This document shows, one piece after another, positions 36,401-44,670 of a DNA stretch of 46,446 nucleotides. The stretch comes from DASPJR01 sp035628505 (GTDB lineage: Bacteria > Planctomycetota > SZUA-567 > H5-PLA8): contig DASPJR010000070.1 in NCBI GenBank assembly GCA_035628505.1, positions 1 through 46,446 of the forward strand, given 5' to 3'. The translations under genes were made by a program, and so were the position numbers. The notes under the pieces are model-generated. The model was given only the letters and a program-made list of their open reading frames with translations. It searched no databases and had not been told where the DNA came from. Each line of letters starts with the position of its first letter. The first letter of the stretch is position 1.

Positions 36401-37005
36401 AATTTTGTTCCATCGCCGGTGAATGCGAGACTGTTCACGTTGCCGCGGTGGCCTGTCAGCTTGCGGGCCACGCTGAACGATTCGGCAGAGCGCAACTCCA
36501 CCTCACCGTGGCGTCCCACGGCGATAACTTTCGCGGCCGTGCTGTGAGCAAGCGCATAAATACCATTCTGCGGCTTAACTTTGGGTTCGATCTTCGGGAT
36601 CTCTGCGAGGGGAATGGGGGCATCAACGTTCTGAGGTGCTGGAGCACCTGCATCGATCCATGAGCGAATGAGCGCAATCTCCTTACTGTCCAGCTTCTTC
36701 CGCTTTTTAGGCGGCATCTTGTTCTTATCATTGCTCTCGATCAGCTTCACGAGCAGGCTTTCGCCGCTTTTTCCTGGAATGATCGCCTTCCCTGTTTCGC
36801 CGCCCTTCATCAGGTGAGCGAACGTATCCAGACGGAATTCGCCTTCCTGATCGTCCGCACCGTGGCAGCCCACACAGTGCTTGGCGAAGATCGGTGCAAT
36901 CTTCAGAAATTCCGGCACATCGGCGGCGACTACAGCAGGGCACACGCATGCGATGACACAAAGGCACAAAGCGGAAAAGAGTAGAGTTTTACATTTCACG
37001 CGCAC
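33445..37005 (-). CDS. Secreted planctomycete-type cytochrome c / WD40 protein
   Basis: The 1,186-residue protein has a signal peptide (about 1-28), a planctomycete cytochrome c domain with heme motif C44-VG-C47-H48 and the typical MPPKKRKKLDSKEIALIRSWIDAGAP, then a beta-propeller of about seven WD40 blades (about 150-420; repeated SPDGKTLATGS, DQTIKLWD, DRTVKLWN). The C-terminal half holds IPT-like and pre-peptidase C-terminal-like beta domains (EDRFSVQARAGQ, EDADYFKFDAKAGQ). It starts at GTG 37005, six bases after the DUF1549 gene stop, so it is the last gene of a three-gene operon. The role is unknown; these sets are linked by inference to degradation of complex sulfated or plant polysaccharides or to extracellular electron transfer. 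Confidence 0.9.
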   Translation of the reverse strand: MRVKCKTLLFSALCLCVIACVCPAVVAADVPEFLKIAPIFAKHCVGCHGADDQEGEFRLDTFAHLMKGGETGKAIIPGKSGESLLVKLIESNDKNKMPPKKRKKLDSKEIALIRSWIDAGAPAPQNVDAPIPLAEIPKIEPKVKPQNGIYALAHSTAAKVIAVGRHGEVELRSAESFSVARKLTGHRGNVNSLAFTGDGTKLVSVSGETGVAGEAKLWNVADGALIRSFEGHRDALYSVALSPDGKTLATGSYDQTIKLWDAATGAERKTLTGHNGAVFSLSFRPDGKVLASASLDRTVKLWNVESGARLDTLSQSLKELYAVTFSPDGKRLAAGGVDSRIRVWQISETAADGTNPLLYSIFAHDGAILRLAYSAEGDTLITTAEDSTVKVWSAEAVTQKLTFEKQPDWVAGLAVIDKKTVAVGRMNGTFATYDAETGKSPKPELNAAEPPGVQRGAATKIKLLGKNLLGVSAVKVSNPKVSASLLPENAAHDQLWISLSTPADSPREKVELSVTSAGGESAKLAVYIDDLPQLSEVEGEASGIQTLNLPVSVWGTLKDTGDEDRFSVQARAGQTIIADVSSSSVGSKAAPVVTLWDEQGGEVIGRNEFIAMPEPLMAFSIPRDGRYILRVRDGILGGSKTHTYRMSVGMFQYVSSFYPLSARIGAETEISLFGYNLPAGTKVKVKPEREGDLPLPIDRTVFRSRSELKLAASTLSETQETEPNNSVQQAQSVPAPVSIAGRIYSAEQKEDADYFKFDAKAGQSFIIETLAAQRGSPVDTRIDIYHADGKPVQRLVLQAVRDSYINFRAIDSNGQGVRLKNWEEMELNEYVYLQGEVVKLFRAPQGPDSDSLLYPSPGTGRRCYFDTSPSAHANDTTCYIVEPRQLGEKLVPNGLPVFPLNFMNDDDSERKMGTDSKVHFTAPSDGSYVVRVIDTRGFSGERFIYRLVIREPKPDFSVSVKGENPTVNAGSGKSFSVRADRFDGFDGDIRVDITGLPPGFTVSTPLVIQAGHLEAFGTLNAADDAAAPTDANAMLSKLKATATINGAQVTKEAGSLGRIKLEGKPKVFVMLEPYVPPEKAGGPPAPPGTMPEITIAPGQTIPVWLKVVRNGHADLLTFSVDNLPHGVIVDNIGLNGVLIEKGLSERQIFLTAAKWVPETERICYAVENQAGRQTSRPLLLRVKKAK

Positions 37006-37011
37006 AGGCCC

Positions 37012-39432
37012 TTAGTGGTTGAACAGGAATTCTTTGCTGCTCAGCACGCTCCAGTAAAGATCTTCGAGCAGCGGCCGCACCTCCGCGCCCTCGGCAGCGA
37101 GCATTTTCAGAAGCTTTGCTTTTTCGTTTTCCGTCGGATAGCGCGCGAGCGCCGAGAGATAGAGATCCTCAATTACTTTTTCATGGGGCGCTTTTGTACT
37201 GATCCACTGACTGATGCGGTTGCTGCTGTCCTCGAGTTTCTTGTTCAGCGTGTCGCCGTTCGAAATATGCAGCACCTGCGCCATGCTGGGCTCGATGGTG
37301 CGCTCGCACTCGCACGTGATCAGCCGGTTGGGCCGGCCAAAAGATTTCAGGAAATATGAATTCACATTGCTGTCGGGGAGCTGCATCGCGCGCCAGCCTT
37401 TTGGATAATTTGCAAACGCCGTCGGCGATCCGGTTACGTTTGAAAGCGCGTCGAGCAGCACTTCGGCCATGATGCGCCGCGGATAAAATCGCGAGTAGAA
37501 GCGCGTATCTACTTTGTTTTCAGGCAGTGTCTCGCTCGAACGCTGATATGTCTCCGACTGCAGGATCGCGCGCATGAGGCTCTGCAGGTTGAACTTGTTG
37601 TCAGCGAGGAATTTTGCCGTCGCAGCGAGCAGCTTTTCATTGCTCGGCGGATTGGTAACGCGCAGATCGTCAACGGCCTCGACGAGGCCCGTGCCGAAGA
37701 AACTTGCCCACACGCGATTCGTAATGGCGCGCGTGAAATACGGGTTGTCACGCGAAACGAGCCACTCAGCCAGGTGTTCGCGGCGGTCAGCGGGCGAATT
37801 GATGTCCATCACCTTGCCGTCGAGGGGCTGAGGCGGCTGTGGTTTTCCGGTGAGCGGCTGAACGAGATCGCCTTCTGTGGCGCTATAAACAATGCGATTG
37901 CCGTCGCCCGGCGCGTTCTTCGTTCGGACGCGTGCGAAGAGATTGGCCATCGCGTAGTACTGATCGTTCGTCCACTTCTCCATCGGATGGTTGTGGCACT
38001 GCGCGCAGTTGATCGCCAGGCCCATGAATGCGACCGACGCCGTTTCCGCGAGCACTTTCGGGTCTTCATGCAGCACAAAGAAATTGCCCCCGCCGTTTTC
38101 GAGCGTGGAACCTTTCGCCGTCATCAGGTCGCGCACCATCACGTCCCAGGGTGTATTTGCTGCGACGTTGCGCCGGATCCAGTTGTAGTAAGACCACATC
38201 GCCTGCGGGTTGAGTTTCTCCGAATTTACCAGCAGCAGATCGGACCATTTGTACGACCAGTAGTCCACGAACTCCGGGCGTTTGAGCAGCTTATCGATCA
38301 GTTCGTCACGCTTTGTCGGTGAAGTGTCGGCCAGAAACGCGCGCGTCTCGTCGGCAGTCGGCAGGATGCCAATCGTATCAATGTATGCCCGACGCAGAAA
38401 ATCGCCATCATTGCACTTCGGCGAAGGCGGGATGTTCAGGCTCTGCAGCTTTTCCAGAACGAGTTCGTCGATGAAGTTGCGGCGTTTAGCCTGAGTGAAA
38501 ACTTCCGGCGGCTGCGGCTTTTCATTCGGAACGCTTACGGTTCCAATTGCAATTCGGCTCAAATACCACGCAGTGATCGCGCCTTCTCCCGTGCCGACGA
38601 CAGAGACTCTTCCCGAATCGTCGACCGTCGCAACGCTCGCGACCGCGGAGGTGTAGCGCGCCCAGCGCGTAACGTCCTGGATCTGGCCATCCGAAAAGTA
38701 CGCGCGCACGATCAGCTGCTGGTTGGTTCCGGCTTTCAGCACCGCATTCTGCGGCAGAATTTCAATTTTCTCGATGCGCGGATCGTTGCTCGAGGGGCCG
38801 CTCATGCCCGATGCGATCCACTCTGAAACCACGCGGTATTCGAGCGAATCGGTATCGAAGCGCTGGCCTCCTTTATGGGGCACCGCACCTGTCGCTTTGG
38901 TCATCAGCAGGCTGCGTCCAGGGTCGCTGGGAATCACGCGCCGGCCCAGCGCGTGACGCGTAATCGCGCGGTAGTCGCCTTCGTCATCGTAGCCGCGAAG
39001 CGAAAGCCGAAAGCCGTTCTTGCCGGCGGCCGCGCCGTGGCAAGCGCCGGTGCTGCAGCCGGTTCGCATCAACACTGGCTGGACGTGATTGCGGAAGCTC
39101 CACTGAAACGGCTGGTCAAGACCTGACACCGTAACTTTCGCCTGCGCAGTACCGAGCTTGCTTTTGACTGTAATCGTCGCCGAACCATTCCCCTTCGGCA
39201 GCGCCACACCATTTTCGACTGCCACAATCGCCGGATCGCTGCTGACGAACTCAATATCCTCACTGATCTGTCCCGTGAACTGGCCGCCGCGAACACGCTC
39301 AACAAGAAGCGACTGACGCGCTTCCGTGCCCTTCAGCACGATGGTCTGCGGCAGAAGCGCGACGCCGTCTTCGCTTCGAGCAGCGGCGCACGCGAACAGC
39401 GCGCAGATCAGTAGTGATAACTTTGGCTTCAT
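37012..39432 (-). CDS. DUF1549/DUF1553 secreted protein
   Basis: The 806-residue protein has a signal peptide (about 1-20), an N-terminal bacterial Ig-like domain (25-105; PQTIVLKGTEARQSLLV, TITVKS), a cytochrome-like segment with an unusual CxxxxCH spacing (C126 to C131-H132, GCSTGACHG), a second Ig-like domain (about 225-310), DUF1549 (about 325-530, with INCAQCHNHPMEKW) and DUF1553 (about 555-800, with DNPYFTRAITNRVWASFFGTGLV). The two DUFs nearly always occur together and next to DUF1501 proteins, as here. Function is not established. Middle gene of the operon, 25 bp after the DUF1501 gene. Confidence 0.93.
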   Translation of the reverse strand: MKPKLSLLICALFACAAARSEDGVALLPQTIVLKGTEARQSLLVERVRGGQFTGQISEDIEFVSSDPAIVAVENGVALPKGNGSATITVKSKLGTAQAKVTVSGLDQPFQWSFRNHVQPVLMRTGCSTGACHGAAAGKNGFRLSLRGYDDEGDYRAITRHALGRRVIPSDPGRSLLMTKATGAVPHKGGQRFDTDSLEYRVVSEWIASGMSGPSSNDPRIEKIEILPQNAVLKAGTNQQLIVRAYFSDGQIQDVTRWARYTSAVASVATVDDSGRVSVVGTGEGAITAWYLSRIAIGTVSVPNEKPQPPEVFTQAKRRNFIDELVLEKLQSLNIPPSPKCNDGDFLRRAYIDTIGILPTADETRAFLADTSPTKRDELIDKLLKRPEFVDYWSYKWSDLLLVNSEKLNPQAMWSYYNWIRRNVAANTPWDVMVRDLMTAKGSTLENGGGNFFVLHEDPKVLAETASVAFMGLAINCAQCHNHPMEKWTNDQYYAMANLFARVRTKNAPGDGNRIVYSATEGDLVQPLTGKPQPPQPLDGKVMDINSPADRREHLAEWLVSRDNPYFTRAITNRVWASFFGTGLVEAVDDLRVTNPPSNEKLLAATAKFLADNKFNLQSLMRAILQSETYQRSSETLPENKVDTRFYSRFYPRRIMAEVLLDALSNVTGSPTAFANYPKGWRAMQLPDSNVNSYFLKSFGRPNRLITCECERTIEPSMAQVLHISNGDTLNKKLEDSSNRISQWISTKAPHEKVIEDLYLSALARYPTENEKAKLLKMLAAEGAEVRPLLEDLYWSVLSSKEFLFNH

Positions 39433-39457
39433 AGATTCACTCTCTGGGAGCGCTTCG

Positions 39458-40837
39458 TTAAAACAGTTCTTTGATCGGGTGCGTGCCGAAATCGACCAGC
39501 GGATAAGGCCGTGCCTGCGGGCCAGGCAGATGTGTTTCGAGATCCAGGCCGAGACTGTGATAGATCGTTGCCACGACTTCAGCGGGGCAGACGGGCCGCT
39601 CCGCCGGGAATGCGCCGATTTCGTCGCTGCGCCCGACCACTCGCCCGCCCTTCACGCCGCCTCCGGCGAAATACACCGTCCAGCACTGCGGCCAGTGATC
39701 GCGTCCACCGGCCGGATTGACGCGCGGCGTACGGCCGAATTCGGCAAGGTTGCAGACCATGGTGCTGTCGAGCATGCCGCGCTGCGCGAGATCCTCGATC
39801 AGCGCGCTGTAGCCCTGGTCATACATCGGGCAGACGATTTCTTTCATGCCCGTGATTGATGTGAATGGCTTTGAGCCGTGAATATCCCAGGTGATCTCGT
39901 CGAAGACAGTAATGAAGGTATTGATAGTGACGAAGCGCACGCCGGCTTCAATCAGCCTGCGGGCCAGCAGGCAGCACTGACCAAAGCGCGTGTTGCCGTA
40001 GCGCTCTCGAACCTTCTCAGGTTCCTTGGAAAGATCGAACGCTTCGCGCGCTTGCTTGCTGGTCATCAGGCGGTAGGCCGAAGCGAAGTTACTATCCATG
40101 AGCTGCGCATTTTCGCTCGCTTCAAAAGTCTTCACGGTTTCGTCGACAATGCTTCTCATGTCACGACGGCGCTGCAGCCGTGCTTCGCCGATCTCTGTCG
40201 GCGGCAGCAGGTCAGGAACTTTGAAATTCGGTTTGCTCGGATCGGCCATCAGTGCGAACGGATCGTACGCCTTGCCCAGGAAGCCTCCGTCCTGGCCGTG
40301 CGGCATGTTGCCGCCGGTCTTGCCCATGGGCTCGGGCAGAACGACATGCGCCGGCAAGTCGCCTTTGCGCCCGCGAAGATAGCCGAGCGCGCATCCGGCG
40401 TGCGGCGTGTTGACGCCGCCGCTGAAAAGCCGTCCGGTCTGCATCATCTGATGTCCCGTGTCGTGCACGGCCGCCGCCGTATGGTAGCAGCTGCGCACGA
40501 GCGAGAACTTGTCAGCGTGCTTGGCATGCAGCGGCAGCAATTCGGAAATCTGGATATCGGGATTGTTCGTCTTGATGGGCTTGAAGGGCCCGCGGATCTC
40601 CGCCGGCGCGTCGGGCTTCATGTCGAAAAGGTCGAGCTGGCTTGGGGCGCCGAGATTGAAGATCATAATGCAGGACTTGTCCGGTCCGCTGCTTTTCTTT
40701 ACTCCCTCGTCCGCCATTAACTTTTGATACTGCGCGAGCGAGAATCCCAGCGCGCCGAGAACGCCGACCTGCAGGAACTCCCGCCGCCGCGTGCCGTCGC
40801 ATGTAGTTGTCGAGCCATCACCCGTAATATTGAGCAT
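39458..40837 (-). CDS. DUF1501 protein with twin-arginine signal
   Basis: The 459-residue protein belongs to DUF1501, a sulfatase/alkaline-phosphatase-like superfamily branch. The N-terminus carries a Tat-type signal (TRRREFLQVGVLGALGFSLA), so it is exported folded. Landmarks are CIMIFNLGAPSQLDLFDMKPDAP, SYHTAAAVHDTGHQMM, MLDSTMVCNLAEFGRTPRVN, GRDHWP and a C-terminal HPIKELF. ATG 40837 has GAGGGG five bases upstream. It is the first gene of the operon with DUF1549/1553 and the cytochrome-WD40 protein. Catalytic activity of the family has not been settled. Confidence 0.93.
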   Translation of the reverse strand: MLNITGDGSTTTCDGTRRREFLQVGVLGALGFSLAQYQKLMADEGVKKSSGPDKSCIMIFNLGAPSQLDLFDMKPDAPAEIRGPFKPIKTNNPDIQISELLPLHAKHADKFSLVRSCYHTAAAVHDTGHQMMQTGRLFSGGVNTPHAGCALGYLRGRKGDLPAHVVLPEPMGKTGGNMPHGQDGGFLGKAYDPFALMADPSKPNFKVPDLLPPTEIGEARLQRRRDMRSIVDETVKTFEASENAQLMDSNFASAYRLMTSKQAREAFDLSKEPEKVRERYGNTRFGQCCLLARRLIEAGVRFVTINTFITVFDEITWDIHGSKPFTSITGMKEIVCPMYDQGYSALIEDLAQRGMLDSTMVCNLAEFGRTPRVNPAGGRDHWPQCWTVYFAGGGVKGGRVVGRSDEIGAFPAERPVCPAEVVATIYHSLGLDLETHLPGPQARPYPLVDFGTHPIKELF

Positions 40838-40869
40838 GGTTGCCCCTCATCCATTCTTGTATTACAAAA

Positions 40870-40898
40870 ATTATACGCCGGCGGCGGGCAAAGGTAAC
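40870..40898 (-). promoter_or_regulatory. Candidate promoter of the DUF1501 operon
   Basis: On the minus strand a perfect TATAAT (40870-40875 on the plus strand reads ATTATA) lies 32 bp before the DUF1501 ATG. The -35 region about 17 bp further upstream (GTTACC) is weak. Confidence 0.4.
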
Positions 40899-41084
40899 TG
40901 AAAAATCGGTTGAGAATGAAACTGATATGAAAAAAGAACGTCGTGCCTGGCAGCTTCGGGTTTAGCAGGCTCGGCCACTCCGACCACAATTAAAAGGGTA
41001 AACCGACATCATCGGCACCGACGCCAAGCACTCGTGCCGCCGGCATTCATCATTTTCCCAAAAATAAAAGGAGAAAGACCGAAG

Positions 41085-42548
41085 ATGTTGCGCTTATTAG
41101 TAACACAGGGGCAACAGCTCATGCGCGCGTCTTTGCTGTTCATTTTAACACTTCTCGCAAGCTCAAGCATGCATTCCATCGCTGGCGAACAGAAAGGTCC
41201 TTCACCCCTGGACGCCATATTCAAGGAGACGGAACCCTTGCGGTTTCCACGCAGGGAACGCTTGCCGCTGTTTCTGTGGACGCCGGACTATCCGGCCGCC
41301 GCAGACGACACCGAACTCGAGCGTGTCATCAAAGAACTCGACGCACGAGGCATCAGTCTCCTCGCACGCTGGAAATTTGGTGAGCTTGAGAAGAGCGCTG
41401 CGCTGGCGCTGCGGATCGGGAAGATTCAGAAAAAGCTGGGGCTGAAAGTCTGTGTCGAAGGCACGGGCGATGTTGTACACGGCCTTTACGACGGAAAACC
41501 AGATGTCGCACATCAAGGCGCTGATGGGAAGCCCTTCTTCGATGACTCCTTTTTCTGGAAAGCCGGGTGTCCTTTCACCATGAAGTTGCGCTATGAAAAG
41601 ATGAAATCGCGTCTCGAACCCTTTCTAAAAAAGTACGCTGAGGCAGGCGTTGAACTGGATTTCTGGACCGCTGATTATGAATTCGATGGGCCTTCTGAAT
41701 GGAATGCGGGCTGGGCCGCGGCAAAGAAATGCACCGTCTGCCGCGAGCACATCAAGGATATCGACAGCAATTTCACCTCCTTTCAGAATGCCGTGCGCGC
41801 TGCCCGATCTGATTTTCAGAACGAAGTCTTCTGTAAAACGATTCGCAGCCATTTTCCGAAAGCGTTGATCGGCGTGTATGGAATGAATCCGCACAAAGGC
41901 ACACGTTACTGGTGGGATTTTTTTGAGAAGCCTGAGCCGATCGAAGGCATCAGCTACACGAAGGAGAACGGCGGATTACACCGTCCATGGGTGCACGAAT
42001 TCGAGCCTGCCGGTTACAACGTCGCAATGCCCGTGATTTACAGCCTCTACAACGCTTATAATTTTGAGAACAAGGAATTTGGCTGGTTCTACAACATGCT
42101 GCTGGAAGCCTCTGCCGTCGGCGAGGCCACTCCCGTGAATATTCCGTTGATCCCATTTGTTCACTGGTCCATCACCGCGCCAAAAGGAAAGACGCCGCTT
42201 AGCGAGCAGAAATATGAAGAGGTGCTCTGGCATCTGCTGTTGCGCGGGCACGACACGTTCTGCATGTGGAGCCCCGCTGAGCAAACGGCTCAGGCGGTAA
42301 AGCCGGTTCATCGTGTATACGCGGCAGCTCTGGAATTTAGCGAATTCTTAAACAAGGGCACGCCAGTAACGTTCGCCGTCCCGAGTGAGAATGCACCTGT
42401 GCTTTCCGCGCTGAGACTCGGAAACCGCCTGCTGGTACGGCGCACCGATTTTGGCTCTGGGAACGCTCCGGCGATTCTGCAACTGGATGGGCGGGACGTG
42501 TCAGTCCCTAGGGCCGATGGCAAGTGCCAGATTATCACACTGCCCTGA
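41085..42548 (+). CDS. Secreted protein of unknown function, TIM-barrel-like
   Basis: I do not recognise a named family. ATG 41085 follows AAGGAG by 11 bases; an in-frame ATG at 41034 lacks a site and one at 41121 would also give a signal peptide (MRASLLFILTLLASSS). The mature protein starts near GEQKGPSPLDAI. Alternating helices and strands (ELERVIKELDARGISLLARWK, GLKVCVEGTGDVV, GVELDFWTADYEFDGPSEW, ALIGVYGMN, VAMPVIYSLYNAY, HLLLRGHDTFCMWSP) suggest a (beta/alpha)8 barrel such as a glycoside hydrolase, with acidic candidates in DFWTADYEFDGPSEW, and a small beta domain at the end. It stands alone, divergent from the DUF1501 operon. Confidence 0.82.
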   Translation: MLRLLVTQGQQLMRASLLFILTLLASSSMHSIAGEQKGPSPLDAIFKETEPLRFPRRERLPLFLWTPDYPAAADDTELERVIKELDARGISLLARWKFGELEKSAALALRIGKIQKKLGLKVCVEGTGDVVHGLYDGKPDVAHQGADGKPFFDDSFFWKAGCPFTMKLRYEKMKSRLEPFLKKYAEAGVELDFWTADYEFDGPSEWNAGWAAAKKCTVCREHIKDIDSNFTSFQNAVRAARSDFQNEVFCKTIRSHFPKALIGVYGMNPHKGTRYWWDFFEKPEPIEGISYTKENGGLHRPWVHEFEPAGYNVAMPVIYSLYNAYNFENKEFGWFYNMLLEASAVGEATPVNIPLIPFVHWSITAPKGKTPLSEQKYEEVLWHLLLRGHDTFCMWSPAEQTAQAVKPVHRVYAAALEFSEFLNKGTPVTFAVPSENAPVLSALRLGNRLLVRRTDFGSGNAPAILQLDGRDVSVPRADGKCQIITLP

Positions 42549-42749
42549 ACGCCAGCTCTTTGGAATAGCTTTGAAACAAATCTTCGCAGATTCCAGAAAT
42601 TCCTGGGGAATCGCAGGCGCTTCTGTGCCTATAGATTCGAGTTCCACACCAATTCGAATGGATGCCGGTAAGACGCAGGCAGTCAGACCTATGCGACACA
42701 GGAGAAGTGACCTCGGCGAAAACTGAAGATTACATAAAGGAGTTGTGAG

Positions 42750-43763
42750 ATGGCGACAACCGACCCAGGCAACGACGCACTTCAAGCGGTGGAGAGCCTG
42801 AAAAAGGCGCGCGAAAACATCCTCACCGAAGTGCGGAAACAGATTATCGGTCAGCAGGCGGTCGTCGACGATGTGCTCACCTGCCTCTTCAGCCGCGGCC
42901 ACGCGCTGCTGGTCGGTGTGCCGGGCCTCGCCAAAACGCTCCTGGTCTCAACCATCTCGAAAGTACTCGACCTTAAATTCAAACGCATCCAGTTCACGCC
43001 TGACTTGATGCCTTCGGACATCACTGGCACGGATGTGATTGAAGAAGATGTGTCAACAGGCCAGCGCCACTTGAAGTTTTTCCACGGACCGATTTTCTCG
43101 AACATCGTTCTGGCCGACGAAATCAATCGTACTCCGCCGAAGACGCAAGCCGCTCTGCTGCAGGCGATGCAGGAAAAGGAAGTCACCGTCGGCAATAAGA
43201 CGTACAAGCTCGAGGAGCCCTTCCTGGTTCTCGCGACGCAGAACCCTATCGAGCAGGAAGGTACCTACCCTCTCCCAGAGGCGCAGCAGGACCGCTTTAT
43301 GTTCAACATTTATCTCGGCTATCCTGACGAGGCCGACGAAATTCTGATCGGCGAACAAACCACCATCGATCAGAAGCCTGATCTGAAAACCGTCATGAAC
43401 GGTGAAGAGATCCTCAAGTACCAGGCGCTGGTGCGAAAAGTTCCCGTCTCCCGCCACGTTACGACCTACGCCACCAGGCTCGTGCGTGCTACCCGGCCAC
43501 ACGAAGCCGACACTTCCAAGACCGCAAAAAAATGGCTGCAATGGGGCGCCGGTCCACGCGCAGTGCAGAATCTTCTCGTCGGCGGCAAAGCGCGTGCTCT
43601 GCTGCGTGGAAGTTTTCACGTCTCCGTGCAGGACATCCGCGGATGCGCCGTCAGCGTGCTGCGGCATCGCATCGTTCCGAATTTCGCGGCGGAAGCCGAG
43701 GGCATCGACACCGTGCAGATCATCAAAGAGCTGATGGAAGCCATCCCCGAGCCGAAGGAATAG
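42750..43763 (+). CDS. moxR: MoxR-family AAA+ ATPase
   Basis: The 337-residue protein has Walker A GVPGLAKT (residues 56-63), Walker B IVLADEINR (D123, E124), sensor 1 in LATQNPIEQEGTYPLPEAQ and the C-terminal lid. MoxR ATPases act as chaperones for partner VWA proteins, often in metal insertion or envelope processes. AAGGAG lies seven bases before the ATG. It is followed after 7 bp by DUF58 and then a VWA membrane protein, the standard MoxR-DUF58-Bat arrangement. Confidence 0.95.
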   Translation: MATTDPGNDALQAVESLKKARENILTEVRKQIIGQQAVVDDVLTCLFSRGHALLVGVPGLAKTLLVSTISKVLDLKFKRIQFTPDLMPSDITGTDVIEEDVSTGQRHLKFFHGPIFSNIVLADEINRTPPKTQAALLQAMQEKEVTVGNKTYKLEEPFLVLATQNPIEQEGTYPLPEAQQDRFMFNIYLGYPDEADEILIGEQTTIDQKPDLKTVMNGEEILKYQALVRKVPVSRHVTTYATRLVRATRPHEADTSKTAKKWLQWGAGPRAVQNLLVGGKARALLRGSFHVSVQDIRGCAVSVLRHRIVPNFAAEAEGIDTVQIIKELMEAIPEPKE

Positions 43764-43770
43764 GTGACGA

Positions 43771-44670
43771 ATGAGAGCGGCCGGATCGCGTTTCCTTGAT
43801 CCCGATATTCTCGGGCGCCTCCCGAACCTGGAGGTTGCCGCGCGCAAGCTCGTGAAGGGCGCGTTCGTCGGCTACCACAAGAGTCCCGACTTTGGCTATA
43901 GCGTGGAATTCGTCGATCATCGCGATTACGTCGCCGGCGATGACTTGCGTTCGGTCGATTGGCGCGTGTGGGCGCGCAAAGACAAGTACTACGTCAAACG
44001 CTTCGAGATGGAGAGCCAGCTCAAGGCCACGATCATTCTCGACAGCTCCAAGTCCATGGATTTCGGCGACGGCAAGCTCACAAAGCTTGAGTACGGTTCG
44101 TACCTCTCGGCAACGCTTGCCTATCTCCTTATTCATCAGAACGACATGGCGGGCCTGGTGAACTTCGACAGCCAGATCCGCAATTACATTCCGCCACGCG
44201 GCAGCCGGCAGCACCTGCGGCTGATCATGCACGCGCTCGGCAGCATAAAGCCGGGGCCGGCGACGAATGTTCCAGCCGTATGTCATCACCTGGCCGACAC
44301 CATTAAGACGCGCGGCATGGTCATCCTGATCAGTGACCTGCTCGATGACACGCAGAAAATCATGCACGCGCTGCGGCATTTTCAGCACATGAAACATGAC
44401 GTCATCGTCTTTCACACGATGGACGACAGCGAGCTGGACCTGCCTTACGACGAACTCGCCAATTTCCGCGAACTCGAAACCGGTTCGCGCGTGGCTGTCG
44501 ATCCGGCTGCGTTCCGGGCGACGTACAAGAGCCGCGTCGGCGCTTTCTGCGCGGAGCTGCGCGAAGGCTGCCTGAAATCAAACATTGACTACAATCTCAT
44601 CCGCACCTCGCAGCCCATTGAAACCGTTATCACAAACTATTTCCACTTCCGGTCGCGGAGGGCGCGCTGA
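43771..44670 (+). CDS. DUF58 protein (VWA-like)
   Basis: The 299-residue protein has the DUF58 landmark GDDLRSVDWRVWARKDKYYVKRFE followed by a VWA-type metal-site motif DSSKS (ATIILDSSKSMDFG) and a strand VILISDLLDD. It is soluble, without a signal peptide. It is the usual partner of the MoxR ATPase encoded 7 bp upstream, and its stop directly abuts the GTG of the next gene. Confidence 0.93.
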   Translation: MRAAGSRFLDPDILGRLPNLEVAARKLVKGAFVGYHKSPDFGYSVEFVDHRDYVAGDDLRSVDWRVWARKDKYYVKRFEMESQLKATIILDSSKSMDFGDGKLTKLEYGSYLSATLAYLLIHQNDMAGLVNFDSQIRNYIPPRGSRQHLRLIMHALGSIKPGPATNVPAVCHHLADTIKTRGMVILISDLLDDTQKIMHALRHFQHMKHDVIVFHTMDDSELDLPYDELANFRELETGSRVAVDPAAFRATYKSRVGAFCAELREGCLKSNIDYNLIRTSQPIETVITNYFHFRSRRAR

